In this document: positions 53,716-62,431 of the stretch, in pieces | Position numbering within the stretch: the first letter of the stretch is position 1 | Layout: every line of letters begins with the position of its first letter | Assembly: GCA_963774415.1 (NCBI GenBank) | Contig: CAVZEU010000004.1 | Span: 372,001 to 436,000 of the forward strand | Source: SZUA-36 sp963774415 | Lineage (GTDB): Bacteria > Pseudomonadota > Gammaproteobacteria > Xanthomonadales > SZUA-36 | DNA length: 64,000 nt | Direction: 5' to 3' | Position numbers and translations under genes: made by a program | The notes under the pieces: generated by a model | The model's database searches: none | The model's input: the letters and a program-made list of their open reading frames with translations, nothing else | What the model was told of the DNA's origin: nothing

Positions 53716-55092
53716 CTAGCCGACCAGACGTAAAATATCGTTAAAAAATGCGATGCCCATCAGGCCGAGCAGTGCCGCCAGCCCGATATACTGTCCGTTT
53801 GCCTGAACCTGCTCAGAAACGGGGCTGCCCTTGAGCAATTCTATCAGGTAAAACAACAGGTGACCGCCGTCGAGAATCGGTATCGGCAGCAAGTTGAGTA
53901 TGCCCAGGCTGAGGCTGATGGCCGCCAGAAAATAGAGGAAGCTGGAGAGGCCGGCATGGGCGGAGTTGTTGGCGAATTGGGCGATGCTGATCGGGCCTGA
54001 GAGATTCCTCACCGAAGCGCTGCCGGTCAACATGCGGCCGATGAGGCCCAGGGTCGAGCGCGTCAGCCGCCACATCTCCGAAGATGCGGCTTCGATGCTC
54101 TCGAGTGGGTTGTATTGGTGCATGAAATACGCCCGCTTGAGGGCTGCCTCCTGTTCCGCGCTGGGCGGTTGGTTGACGATGCCCACGATCAGGCGGCTGG
54201 ATAACAGGCCGGAGCGCTGTTTTTCGGGTTTGACGCCGAGTTCGAGTTTGGCGCCGTCACGTTCCACCGTCATGGTCAGGAGTTGCCCGGCCTGGCCGTG
54301 TTTCTGCACCAGCGCGCCGATCCAGGCCCAGTCCGGCACCGGTTCGCCCGCGATCGACGTGATCCTGTCACCCGGGCGGATGCCCGCCCGCGCAGCCGGG
54401 CTGTCCGGGCTGACCTCGCCGACGACCGGCGGGATTTCCAGGGACCATGGCGTGATGCCGATGTCCTTGAGCGTCTGCTCTTCGCGAAAATCATCACCCA
54501 GCCGGTCAAGCGCCAGCGTCACGCTGTGCTTGCTGCCGTCCCTGGCCTCGACCTCGAGTGTCACGTTCTCCCGGTCGATCGCATGAGGCACCAGGTTCAG
54601 CAGCGTGTGCTGCCAGGTGTCGGTGGGTGCTCCCGCGACCGACAGGATGCGGTCACCGGGGTGCAGGCCCGCGTTGGCCGCGATGCCGGTGACCGCGCCG
54701 ACGATGGGCCTGGTTTCGGGAATGCCGACGATGAACATGACCCAGAACGCCAGCAGCGTAAATAACAGGTTGAAGGCGGGCCCGGCGACCACGATGGCGA
54801 TACGGGCCAGCACGGGTTTGCGGTTGAACGCCTGGTCCACCTCGTCCGCCCGGACCTCGGTTTCGCGTTCGTCCAGCATCTTGACATAGCCGCCCAGCGG
54901 GATCGCAGCGACAGCATACACGGTGCCGTCCCGGCCTGTTCTCGACCAAATCGCCTTGCCGAAGCCGACGGAAAACTTGATGACGCGCACGCCCATGCGT
55001 TTCGCCACCCAGAAGTGGCCGAATTCGTGAAATGTGATCAGCAGGCCCAGTGCGACCAGTAACCACCAGATTGAACCAAGGAATTCAGACAT
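53716..55092 (-). CDS. rseP: RseP-type site-2 protease
   Basis: The 458-aa inner-membrane protein has the zinc motif HEFGHFWVAKRMG near residue 22, two PDZ domains (about residues 120-300) and the third ligand motif LLPIPILDGGHLLFY near residue 395. It cleaves anti-sigma factors and signal peptides in the membrane. The ATG lies only seven bases from the end of an inserted MITE-like repeat, so its ribosome-binding site, if any, comes from the repeat or the short flank. Confidence 0.95.
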   Translation of the reverse strand: MSEFLGSIWWLLVALGLLITFHEFGHFWVAKRMGVRVIKFSVGFGKAIWSRTGRDGTVYAVAAIPLGGYVKMLDERETEVRADEVDQAFNRKPVLARIAIVVAGPAFNLLFTLLAFWVMFIVGIPETRPIVGAVTGIAANAGLHPGDRILSVAGAPTDTWQHTLLNLVPHAIDRENVTLEVEARDGSKHSVTLALDRLGDDFREEQTLKDIGITPWSLEIPPVVGEVSPDSPAARAGIRPGDRITSIAGEPVPDWAWIGALVQKHGQAGQLLTMTVERDGAKLELGVKPEKQRSGLLSSRLIVGIVNQPPSAEQEAALKRAYFMHQYNPLESIEAASSEMWRLTRSTLGLIGRMLTGSASVRNLSGPISIAQFANNSAHAGLSSFLYFLAAISLSLGILNLLPIPILDGGHLLFYLIELLKGSPVSEQVQANGQYIGLAALLGLMGIAFFNDILRLVG

Positions 55093-55099
55093 ATTGAAC

Positions 55100-55360
55100 T
55101 AGCCCGGATATTGCGCCAGCATCCCGGATGCTGCTGCAGAACAGGTGCGGCTGAGCGCCGGGCTGGACTGAGAGCCATAGCCAAAGCTATGGCTGGAGGG
55201 AAGCCCAAGTCCAGGTGTGCCTGGACAAGGCAGGGCCGGGATAGATCGCTGGCCGGTTACAAAGTGTACCCTGGAATAAATTTGATAAATCGTCATTTTA
55301 CTTTGTAAGTTCATCAGTTTATGGTGAGGCCAGTGGTCGGCTGGTGCAATATCCGGGCTA
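55100..55360 (-). mobile_element. MITE-like element, copy C
   Basis: 261 bp bounded by TAGCCCGGATATTGCGCCAG at 55100 and the inverse ending CAATATCCGGGCTA at 55360, flanked by TA on both sides. It is about 94% identical to copy A in reverse orientation and complete, including the ATAGCTTTGGCTAT hairpin missing in copy A. Read with dxr, the insertion split the TAG stop codon of dxr at its TA and rebuilt it. Target-site duplication TA suggests an IS630/Tc1-like mobiliser; that is inference. Confidence 0.8.
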
Positions 55361-56572
55361 GGCTTCCCGCGCTTCCATGGACCGGATCAGCCCGTCTGTC
55401 ACGCTGCGCGCTTCACGGTCAAATTCCAGGACTTCATCGAGCGAGGATATTTTACGGGTTTTGCAGGCATCGAGGGCGGCGGCAACGACGGCAGGAATCT
55501 TAAGGAAGCCGATGCGTTCCTGCAAGAAGGCAGCCACGGCCGTTTCGTTGGCGGCGCTGAACGTGACCACGGCATTGCCGCCGGCCTGCAATGCCTCGTA
55601 GGCCAGGCCCAGTCCCGGAAAGCGCTCGAAATCGGGCGCGAAAAATTCGAGTTTGTGCATGGCGGCAAGATCGAGAGGCTCGACACCGGCTTCAATACGC
55701 TGCGGCCACGCCAGCGCCTGGGCGATGGGCGTGCGCATGTCCGGCATGCCTAACTGGGCCAGCACCGAACCGTCGCGATAGGCGACCAGCGAATGCACGA
55801 TGCTCTGGGGATGGATGACGACGTCGATTTGCGCGGGGCGGGCGTCGAACAGCCAGCGAGCCTCGATGACCTCCAGTCCCTTGTTCATCAGGGTGGCGGA
55901 ATCCACGGAAATCTTTTGCCCCATGTCCCAGTTGGGGTGGTTGCAAGCCTGCGCCGGCGTGACGGTCTCCAGTTCCTGCTTCGTGCTCGTCAGGAACGGT
56001 CCGCCGGAAGCGGTCAGGATCAGTTTCTCCACACCGACACTTTCCAGCCCGTCGCCGTAGTTCGCGGGCAGCACCTGGAACAGCGCGTTGTGCTCCGAGT
56101 CCACCGGTATGATCACCGACCCGCTGGCCGCGGCGGCTTGCCGGAACAGTTCACCGGCGATCACCATTGATTCCTTGTTGGCCAGCAACAGGCGCTTGCC
56201 GCTGGCGGCCGCGTGCAGCGTCGGTTCGAGCCCGGCTGCACCGACGATGGCGGCCATGACGATGTCCGTTGCTTCCAGCGCGACCACCTCGGACAGGGAG
56301 GAGCGGCCCGCCAGCACCCGTGTCCCGCAACCCAGGCGATCCAGCGCCGTCTGCAGGTCGCCCGCCCGGGCCTTGTCGCTGATGACGGCATAGCGTGCCT
56401 TGTGTTGATGGCACTGCCTGGCGAGCAGGTCCGTATTGCCGTGAGCGCTCAGCGCGATCACCTCGAAGTTTTCCGGATGACGGGCCAGCACCGCCAGCGT
56501 GTTGCGCCCGATGGACCCGGTCGAGCCGAGAATCGTCACGCCCTGGCGGCCGCTGTGGGTCACGCCGCCCAT
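55358..56572 (-). CDS. dxr: 1-deoxy-D-xylulose-5-phosphate reductoisomerase
   Basis: The 404-aa protein has the NADPH-binding ILGSTGSIGRNTLAV, the LLANKESMV loop and the metal-site VDSEHNALFQ, followed by TASGGPF and GQKISVDSATLMNKGLE. It makes MEP in the non-mevalonate isoprenoid route that supplies uppS. Its stop TAG is formed at the junction with MITE copy C. The ATG directly follows the cdsA stop. Confidence 0.96.
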   Translation of the reverse strand: MGGVTHSGRQGVTILGSTGSIGRNTLAVLARHPENFEVIALSAHGNTDLLARQCHQHKARYAVISDKARAGDLQTALDRLGCGTRVLAGRSSLSEVVALEATDIVMAAIVGAAGLEPTLHAAASGKRLLLANKESMVIAGELFRQAAAASGSVIIPVDSEHNALFQVLPANYGDGLESVGVEKLILTASGGPFLTSTKQELETVTPAQACNHPNWDMGQKISVDSATLMNKGLEVIEARWLFDARPAQIDVVIHPQSIVHSLVAYRDGSVLAQLGMPDMRTPIAQALAWPQRIEAGVEPLDLAAMHKLEFFAPDFERFPGLGLAYEALQAGGNAVVTFSAANETAVAAFLQERIGFLKIPAVVAAALDACKTRKISSLDEVLEFDREARSVTDGLIRSMEAREA

Positions 56573-57394
56573 TCAGGACACCACCGTTTTCAGACCCAGC
56601 GCAAAAAACGGCGCTGCCGAAAGCAGGCTGTCAAGACGGTCGAGAATGCCGCCGTGTCCCGGCAGCAGGCGGCTCGAGTCCTTGCAGCCGCTGCTGCGCT
56701 TGTGCATCGAAATCAGCAAATCACCGCCGACCGAGGCCACGGCGGTCAGGACCGCCAGCGCTGCGAGCAGCAGCGGGTCGCGGGCCGGTACGGGCAGCCA
56801 CGTGCCGGCCGCGGTACCGACGAGAACCGCGGCAACCAGGCCGCCGACGAGGCCCGCCACCGTTTTGCCCGGGCTGATCAGCGGGGCCAGTTTCCTCTTG
56901 CCCCAGGCCTTGCCCGTGAAATAGGCGCCGGTATCGGCGGCCCAAACGATCAGGAAAAGCAGCAGGATCAGCCAGGATCCGCCAGGCTGCAGATGCAGCC
57001 AGCCGAGCGCATACCAGCCGGTGCTGACGGAGGCCAGCGCGGTCAAAAAGCTGTCGATCCTGTAGCGGCGGTCGACAGCGGCGCCCGCCTCGTATGACAA
57101 GAGGCGTAAAAACATCAACAGCCAGAGGGCGCAACTCACGGCCAACAAAAGGCCGGACAGGTCCTCCCACGCGCGCCCGCTCAACATCAGCCCGCCAAAG
57201 ATGAGCACCTGGATAAGGAGCAGCCAATAACCCGCCTTGATGTCCTCGAGGCCGGCGAGGCGGCGGTACTCCATCGTACCCAGCAGCAATATCAGGCCGA
57301 CCACGGCCAGGAAGCCCTTCGGCGGCAGCGCGAAAATGACAAGCAGTGCCAGCGGCACCAGGACCAGTGCCGTCAGAATTCTCGACTTAAGCAC
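56573..57394 (-). CDS. cdsA: Phosphatidate cytidylyltransferase
   Basis: About 273 aa from GTG 57392-57394 (VLKSRILTALVL), which overlaps the uppS stop by eight bases. It has about eight hydrophobic segments and the C-terminal CdsA signature SGCKDSSRLLPGHGGILDRL. It makes CDP-diacylglycerol for membrane phospholipids. Alternative upstream starts would overlap uppS further and lack support. Confidence 0.93.
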   Translation of the reverse strand: MLKSRILTALVLVPLALLVIFALPPKGFLAVVGLILLLGTMEYRRLAGLEDIKAGYWLLLIQVLIFGGLMLSGRAWEDLSGLLLAVSCALWLLMFLRLLSYEAGAAVDRRYRIDSFLTALASVSTGWYALGWLHLQPGGSWLILLLFLIVWAADTGAYFTGKAWGKRKLAPLISPGKTVAGLVGGLVAAVLVGTAAGTWLPVPARDPLLLAALAVLTAVASVGGDLLISMHKRSSGCKDSSRLLPGHGGILDRLDSLLSAAPFFALGLKTVVS

Positions 57395-58124
57395 TGGAGC
57401 CGGCCCTGACCTGCTCGCTGGTGTGTCCAAAGCGTCTTTCGCGCGACTGGAAAGCATCGATGGCCTGATCCAGGGCGGCGGCGTCGAAATCGGGCCACAA
57501 CACCGGCGTGAACCAGAATTCGGCATAGGCGCTCTGCCACAGCAGGAAATTGCTGATACGCATCTCGCCGCCGGTCCTGATGAAGAGGTCCGGGTCCGGG
57601 GAGTCCGCCGCCAGGTAGCGAGCGAAGCAGGCTTCGTCGATATCTTCTGCCCTCAGTTCGTTGGCCGCCACCGCTTGGCTCAGACGTCTTGCCGCCTGGG
57701 TAATGTCCCAGCGGCCGCCGTAATTGACCGCCACGTTCAAAACCATGCGCCGGTTGTTCCTGGTGAGGGCTTCGGCCTCGGCCATTTTCTCGCGAAGCGT
57801 GCTCCTGAACGGCGTTTTGTCACCGACGAACCTGAGGCGGATCTCATTTTCGTGAAGTTCCGCGACCTCCTTGTCCAGGGCGCGCAGGAACAGATCCATC
57901 AGCCGTGCCACCTCGTTGGCGGGACGCTTCCAGTTTTCGCTCGAGAAGGCAAAAACCGAGAGCGTCCCAACGCCACGGCGCACGCAGTTTTCGATGGTGG
58001 CGCGCAATGCCTTCAAACCCGCCTGGTGACCATGGCTGCGCGGCCGGTTTCTTTTTTTCGCCCAACGGCCGTTACCGTCCATGACAATGGCGATGTGCGC
58101 GGGAATGGCGGGCACTGCACTCAT
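57387..58124 (-). CDS. uppS: Undecaprenyl pyrophosphate synthase
   Basis: The 245-aa protein has the cis-prenyltransferase signature IVMDGNGRWAKKRN with its catalytic Asp, GHQAGLKAL, FAFSSENWKRP and the late RTGGEMRISNFLLWQSAY. It makes the C55 carrier lipid for peptidoglycan and surface polysaccharides. It lies 13 bases after frr and overlaps cdsA by eight bases. Confidence 0.96.
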   Translation of the reverse strand: MSAVPAIPAHIAIVMDGNGRWAKKRNRPRSHGHQAGLKALRATIENCVRRGVGTLSVFAFSSENWKRPANEVARLMDLFLRALDKEVAELHENEIRLRFVGDKTPFRSTLREKMAEAEALTRNNRRMVLNVAVNYGGRWDITQAARRLSQAVAANELRAEDIDEACFARYLAADSPDPDLFIRTGGEMRISNFLLWQSAYAEFWFTPVLWPDFDAAALDQAIDAFQSRERRFGHTSEQVRAGSSA

Positions 58125-58137
58125 CAGTGGATTTTGC

Positions 58138-58701
58138 TCAAAACTCCAGTAGTTCCTGTTCTTTTACGGCCACGATTTCTTCCACTTTCTCCACGCACTT
58201 GTCCGTGAGTTCCTGGACCTCCTGTTCGGCGCGCCGATCGTCGTCTTCCGAGATATCCTTGTTCTTGAGGAGTTCCTTGATCTGGTGGTTGGCGTCCCTG
58301 CGAATGTTGCGGATGGCGATCTTGGCGTTTTCCCCTTCCTGGTGGACAATCTTGCCCAGAGCCACGCGCCGTTCCTCCGTCAGGGCCGGCAGCGGGATGC
58401 GAATGATGTTGCCGGCGGTCACGGGGTTGAGCCCGAGGTCAGAGGCCATGATGGCTTTTTCGAGTTTCTGCACCATGTTCCTGTCCCAGGCGGTGACGGC
58501 CAGGGTGCGGGCGTCCTCGATGCTGACGCTCGCCGCCTGGCTGATGGGGACTTCGCTGCCGTAATAATCGACGTGGACGTGCTCGAGCAAACTGGGGTGG
58601 GCACGGCCCGTGCGGATTTTTGCCAGTTCGCTTCTCAATGCTTCCAGGCTCTTGTGCATTCGGATTTGCGCGTCTTTCCTGATTTCTTTGATCATTGTCA
58701 T
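58138..58701 (-). CDS. frr: Ribosome recycling factor
   Basis: The 187-aa protein has the family features MHKSLEALRSELAKIRTGRA, VPISQAASVSIEDARTL and the coiled two-helix ending with KEQELLEF. It splits post-termination ribosomes together with EF-G. ATG at 58701 or 58695 are both possible starts. It lies downstream of pyrH after a 189-base gap, which shows no gene. Confidence 0.96.
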   Translation of the reverse strand: MTMIKEIRKDAQIRMHKSLEALRSELAKIRTGRAHPSLLEHVHVDYYGSEVPISQAASVSIEDARTLAVTAWDRNMVQKLEKAIMASDLGLNPVTAGNIIRIPLPALTEERRVALGKIVHQEGENAKIAIRNIRRDANHQIKELLKNKDISEDDDRRAEQEVQELTDKCVEKVEEIVAVKEQELLEF

Positions 58702-58890
58702 CTCCTTATCTGCCGGCGAGGGCCTGCGCCGGTTTCAACAAGCACTACCTTACATTCACAAACTGCGCCGCGCTAAAGGCCAGCCCTTGATTTTAGCAGT
58801 TATTATGGTTGCTTGTTGCGGTCTCGGGCCTCCGGGGCGGTGACGACGCGCGGCAACCACAACCGCGGTGTGACGGTGTTTGCGCGGCCG

Positions 58891-59622
58891 TTATTGAATG
58901 CTGGTGCCGACGGGCCGGCCCTTTACTATTTGCATCAGGTTACCGGGTCCGAAGACATTGAAAATGCGGATGGGCATACCCTGGTCACGGCACAAAACGA
59001 CGGCATTCGCGTCCATGACGGCCAGCTTGCCTTCGATCACCTCGTCGTAGTCCAGTGAATCGAACAGCTTGGCCGCCTGGTCGATGTTCGGATCGGCGGA
59101 ATAGACACCATCGACCTTGGTGGCCTTGAGCAGGATGTCTGCACCGACTTCTATGGCCCGCAGCGCGGCAGCCGTGTCGGTGGTAAAGAACGGGTTGCCG
59201 GTCCCCCCCGCGATGATCACCGCACGCCCTTTTTCAAGATGGCGGGTGGCGCGCCGGCGAATGTAATCCTCGCACACGTCGTGGACCGAAATGGCCGACA
59301 TGACACGGGCCTCCACGCCTGCTTTTTCCAGTGAGTCCTGCAGGGCGAGCGAATTCATCAGGGTCGCCAGCATGCCCATGTGATCCCCGGTGACGCGATC
59401 GATTCCCGCTTCCGCCAGGCCGGCGCCGCGAAAGATATTGCCGCCACCGATCACGATCGCGATCTGCACGCCGCAACGGACGACTTCCCGGACTTCCTCG
59501 GCGATGCGGCCGATCATGACCGGGCCGATGCCGTAGTCTTCCTCACCCAGCAGCGCCTCTCCGCTGAGTTTCAACAGGATGCGTTTGTAGACGGCTTTGG
59601 GCGCGTCATGATCAGAAGCCAT
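58891..59622 (-). CDS. pyrH: Uridylate kinase
   Basis: The 243-aa amino-acid-kinase-fold protein has YKRILLKLSGEALLG, IAIVIGGGNIFRG, GRAVIIAGGTGNPFFTTD and LLKATKVDGVYSADP. It phosphorylates UMP to UDP in the cytoplasm. It lies between tsf and frr in the usual order. Length is normal. Confidence 0.97.
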   Translation of the reverse strand: MASDHDAPKAVYKRILLKLSGEALLGEEDYGIGPVMIGRIAEEVREVVRCGVQIAIVIGGGNIFRGAGLAEAGIDRVTGDHMGMLATLMNSLALQDSLEKAGVEARVMSAISVHDVCEDYIRRRATRHLEKGRAVIIAGGTGNPFFTTDTAAALRAIEVGADILLKATKVDGVYSADPNIDQAAKLFDSLDYDEVIEGKLAVMDANAVVLCRDQGMPIRIFNVFGPGNLMQIVKGRPVGTSIQ

Positions 59623-59755
59623 CTCAGTAATCCCCGTAGGCCGCGTTGTCGGTCAGTTGCTGCGTTTGCCTGGCGGCATGCCGTTCATGGTCGCAGTGTC
59701 ATCAGGCCCTTCATAACCCGCTGGGCTGCCGTTCATTTTTTCGCCCCGGCCGGTT

Positions 59756-60616
59756 TCAGCCGCCTTTTACCTGTTGCATCACTTCATCTGCGAAGTTCTC
59801 GGCTTTTTTCTCCATGCCTTCACCGACCGCCAGACGGTTGAATCCTTTCACACTGGCGTCATGCTGATCAAGCAGTTTTGCAACCGTGATGTCGCCATCC
59901 TTGACGAAGGGCTGGCCCAGCAGCGTAATCTCACCCAGGTGCTTGCGCAGACGACCGCTGACCATTTTTTCAACGATTGCAGCAGGCTTTCCGCTGCTCT
60001 CGGCCTGCGCCAGGAGGATCTGCTTTTCCTTTTCCAGTACATCGGCGGGAACATCTTCGGCGCTGACGTAGGCCGGGCTCAGTGCGGCGACGTGCATGGC
60101 GATGTCACGTGCCAGTTCAGCGTCGCCGCCGGTGACTTCGACCAACACGCCGATACGGCCGCCGTGCACATAGGCGCCGATATTGTCAGCGCTCTGCATG
60201 CAGGCGATACGCCGCACCTGGATGTTTTCACCGATCTTGGCCACCAGGGCCTGGCGCTCCGTCTCCAGGCCGGAAGCCATCAGCGCGTCGACGTCGTCAC
60301 TTCCGGCGTCCAGCGCAGCCTGCGCGACTCGTGCGGCGAAGGCCAGGAAATTTTCATCCTTGGCGACAAAGTCGGTTTCGCAGTTGATTTCCGCCAGCAC
60401 CGCCTTGTCACCCGTGTCGCTTGCGGCCAGCATGACCGTGCCTTCGGCAGCGATCCTGGAGGCTTTCTTGTCCGCCTGCGCCAGACCTGTCTTGCGCAGG
60501 TGTTCGACCGCGGCTTCCAAATCGCCGTCGCTTTCAACCAGCGCCTTTTTACACTCCATCATGCCAGCGCCGGTGCGCTCGCGAAGTTCTTTCACCATTG
60601 CGGCAGTCACTGCCAT
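59756..60616 (-). CDS. tsf: Elongation factor Ts
   Basis: The 286-aa protein begins with the UBA-like region ERTGAGMMECKKALVES, followed by DLEAAVEHLRKTG and the core EINCETDFVAKDENF. It exchanges GDP for GTP on EF-Tu. It lies 96 bases after rpsB and 133 bases before pyrH. The rpsB-tsf gap contains a short GCCAGG/CCTGGC hairpin. Confidence 0.97.
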   Translation of the reverse strand: MAVTAAMVKELRERTGAGMMECKKALVESDGDLEAAVEHLRKTGLAQADKKASRIAAEGTVMLAASDTGDKAVLAEINCETDFVAKDENFLAFAARVAQAALDAGSDDVDALMASGLETERQALVAKIGENIQVRRIACMQSADNIGAYVHGGRIGVLVEVTGGDAELARDIAMHVAALSPAYVSAEDVPADVLEKEKQILLAQAESSGKPAAIVEKMVSGRLRKHLGEITLLGQPFVKDGDITVAKLLDQHDASVKGFNRLAVGEGMEKKAENFADEVMQQVKGG

Positions 60617-60712
60617 TTCGATATTCCTTTCTTTATCCTGTTGATTCGGCCCGGTCAGGGGCCGGTTCCATTTCCCGGCCCGAGCCAGGGTCCTGGCCGC
60701 GTTGGCGGCCCG

Positions 60713-62023
60713 TCAGTCTTGCGCCGCTTTCTTGGCGACTTTCTTCTTGCTGGTTTTTTTCTTGGTCACTTTCTTCTTGGCGACTTTCTTGGCGGCCGTT
60801 TTCTTCTTCACCGCCGTTTTCCCGGCTTCTGGTTTTGCCTCTGCCTCGGGCTCGGCTTTCTCCGCTTTCGCGGCCTCGGGCTCGGCCTCCTCCGCTTTCG
60901 CGGCCTCGGGCTCGGCTTTCTCCGCTTTCGCAGCCTCGGGCTCGGCTTTCTCCGCTTTCGCAGCCTCGGGCTCGGCTTTCTCCGCTTTCGCGGCCTCGGG
61001 CTCGGCCTTTTCGGTCTTTCCGGCTTCGTCCGCCGCTGGCTCCGGCGCCTTCTTCTCGGGCGCAGCCTCCCGGGCGCCGGTGTCCGTCTTGTCCTGGGCC
61101 TTGTCCCCGGCTGCGGGTGCCGCGGCCGCCGTATCCGGCGCCGCCTCGCCGGTGTCTCCGGCATCCGCTGTTTGCGGTTCTTCTGCAGCCGCCTTCGGCG
61201 CCTTCTTGACCACGACCTTCTTGGCGACCTTTTTCTTCGTGGTTTTCGGCTTCGCGCCCTGGGACGGCTTTTCGCTGCGCTTCACCGGGTTGCCGTGCTC
61301 GTCGAGTTCGATGAACTCGTCGGCCTCTTCGATGTGCGGAACCGAGGCACGGCCTTCCAATACCGCATCGGCGGCCAATTGCGTGTAGAGGCGGACCGAA
61401 CGGATCGCGTCGTCATTGCCCGGAATGACGTATTCGATATCCTCCGGGGAACAATTCGTATCGACGACCGCGACCACAGGTATACCCAGCTTCTGGGCCT
61501 CCTTGACGGCGATGTCCTCGTTTTCGACGTCGATGACGAACATCGCGCTGGGCAGGCCTTTCATATCCTTGATGCCGCCGAGGCTTTTTTCGAGCTTGTC
61601 CCGCTCCCGGGTCAATTGCAGGACCTCTTTCTTGACCAGGCGGGCGAAGCTGCCGTCTTCTTCCATTTGCTCCAGTTGCCGCAGACGCTTGATCGATTGG
61701 CGGATGGTACGGAAATTGGTCAGCATGCCACCCAGCCAGCGATGGGAGACATACGGCATGCCACAACGCTGAGCTTCTTCCTCGATCGCCGTCGAGGCGG
61801 CACGCTTGGTGCCGACGAACAGGACCGAGCCTCGCTTGGCGGCGACGCCGCTGATGAAACTCAGCGAGTCCACCAGCATGGGCAGAGTTTTCTCGAGGTT
61901 GATGATGTGTATTTTGCCGCGGGAACCGAAAATGTACGGCGCCATCTTGGGGTTCCAGTAACGGGTCTGGTGACCGAAATGCACGCCGGCTTCCAGCATC
62001 TGGCGCATGGTGATGTTTGGCAT
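60713..62023 (-). CDS. rpsB: Ribosomal protein S2 with a long repetitive tail
   Basis: The 436-aa protein is about 180-190 residues longer than standard S2. The first 250 or so residues are a normal S2, with MRQMLEAGVHFGHQTRYWNP, IHIINLEKTL and NLVGIPVVAVVDTNC-type features. The tail is an Ala/Glu/Lys/Pro-rich low-complexity stretch, then five to six copies of AKAEKAEPEA, then a Lys/Ala-rich end (KKKVTKKKTSKKKVAKKAAQ) like histone H1. The tail DNA is a 30-bp tandem repeat. It is the first gene of the rpsB-tsf transcript. Confidence 0.93.
   Translation of the reverse strand: MPNITMRQMLEAGVHFGHQTRYWNPKMAPYIFGSRGKIHIINLEKTLPMLVDSLSFISGVAAKRGSVLFVGTKRAASTAIEEEAQRCGMPYVSHRWLGGMLTNFRTIRQSIKRLRQLEQMEEDGSFARLVKKEVLQLTRERDKLEKSLGGIKDMKGLPSAMFVIDVENEDIAVKEAQKLGIPVVAVVDTNCSPEDIEYVIPGNDDAIRSVRLYTQLAADAVLEGRASVPHIEEADEFIELDEHGNPVKRSEKPSQGAKPKTTKKKVAKKVVVKKAPKAAAEEPQTADAGDTGEAAPDTAAAAPAAGDKAQDKTDTGAREAAPEKKAPEPAADEAGKTEKAEPEAAKAEKAEPEAAKAEKAEPEAAKAEKAEPEAAKAEEAEPEAAKAEKAEPEAEAKPEAGKTAVKKKTAAKKVAKKKVTKKKTSKKKVAKKAAQD
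60841..61020 (-). repeat. 30-bp tandem repeat inside rpsB
   Basis: Six contiguous 30-bp units start at 60841, 60871, 60901, 60931, 60961 and 60991; the last is diverged. Each encodes AKAEKAEPEA in the rpsB tail. The period is a multiple of three, so copy-number change would keep the frame. It has no spacers and is not a CRISPR array. Confidence 0.95.
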
Positions 62024-62255
62024 TGGTGAATTCCTTCACGTAACGGAAACCCGGCATCGCCGGCCATCGGCCTGACGCTGCTGGTTTCCCGGGTTAATCC
62101 TCCACGCACCCTGTCCGGTAACCCTCAACTTGCAGGGCACCCAACCGGACGGTTGCGGCACGTGTGCGTATTTGATGCCTTGGCCCGGCAGGCCTGCCTG
62201 CCCAAACCGGCATCGTTGGGTCCGCGTACAAAAGGTCGTGCGCGGACAGCGCGCC

Positions 62256-62284
62256 TTTATAACAAAAAAGACGCCCCGCGGCAA
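62256..62284 (-). promoter_or_regulatory. rpsB promoter
   Basis: On the minus strand TTGCCG (62279-62284) and TATAAA (62256-62261) are separated by 17 bases, followed by a GC-rich discriminator (GGCGCGCTG) as in stringently controlled translation genes. It predicts a leader of about 225 nt before the rpsB ATG. The gap 62024-62431 holds this leader and the end of the TPR-protein gene region, with no further gene seen. Confidence 0.6.
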
Positions 62285-62431
62285 TGCCCGCGCCGATTTG
62301 CCGTCACCTGGGCGGCGCCGGGCTGAGGCTCGCGCCGGGTTTGTATCGGCCGATCGTAAGCGCTTCGGCCGCCCGCGCGCGGCAAGGGTTCCATGACAGC
62401 GGGCCACGGCCGGTCGTTCGCCGTTCGGGGC

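Noticed and set aside
55099..55314. 71-aa frame inside MITE copy C, also partly present in copy A
   Set aside because: The frame differs after about 40 residues between copies because of the hairpin deletion, shows no domain, and matches no transposase features I know.
60841..61020. 30-bp repeat resembling a CRISPR repeat length
   Set aside because: Units are directly adjacent with no spacers and encode a repeated decapeptide in rpsB.
59774..62029. 751-aa open frame on the plus strand opposite tsf and rpsB
   Set aside because: A mirror frame with low-complexity Leu/Gly/Phe runs from the rpsB tandem repeat; no protein features.
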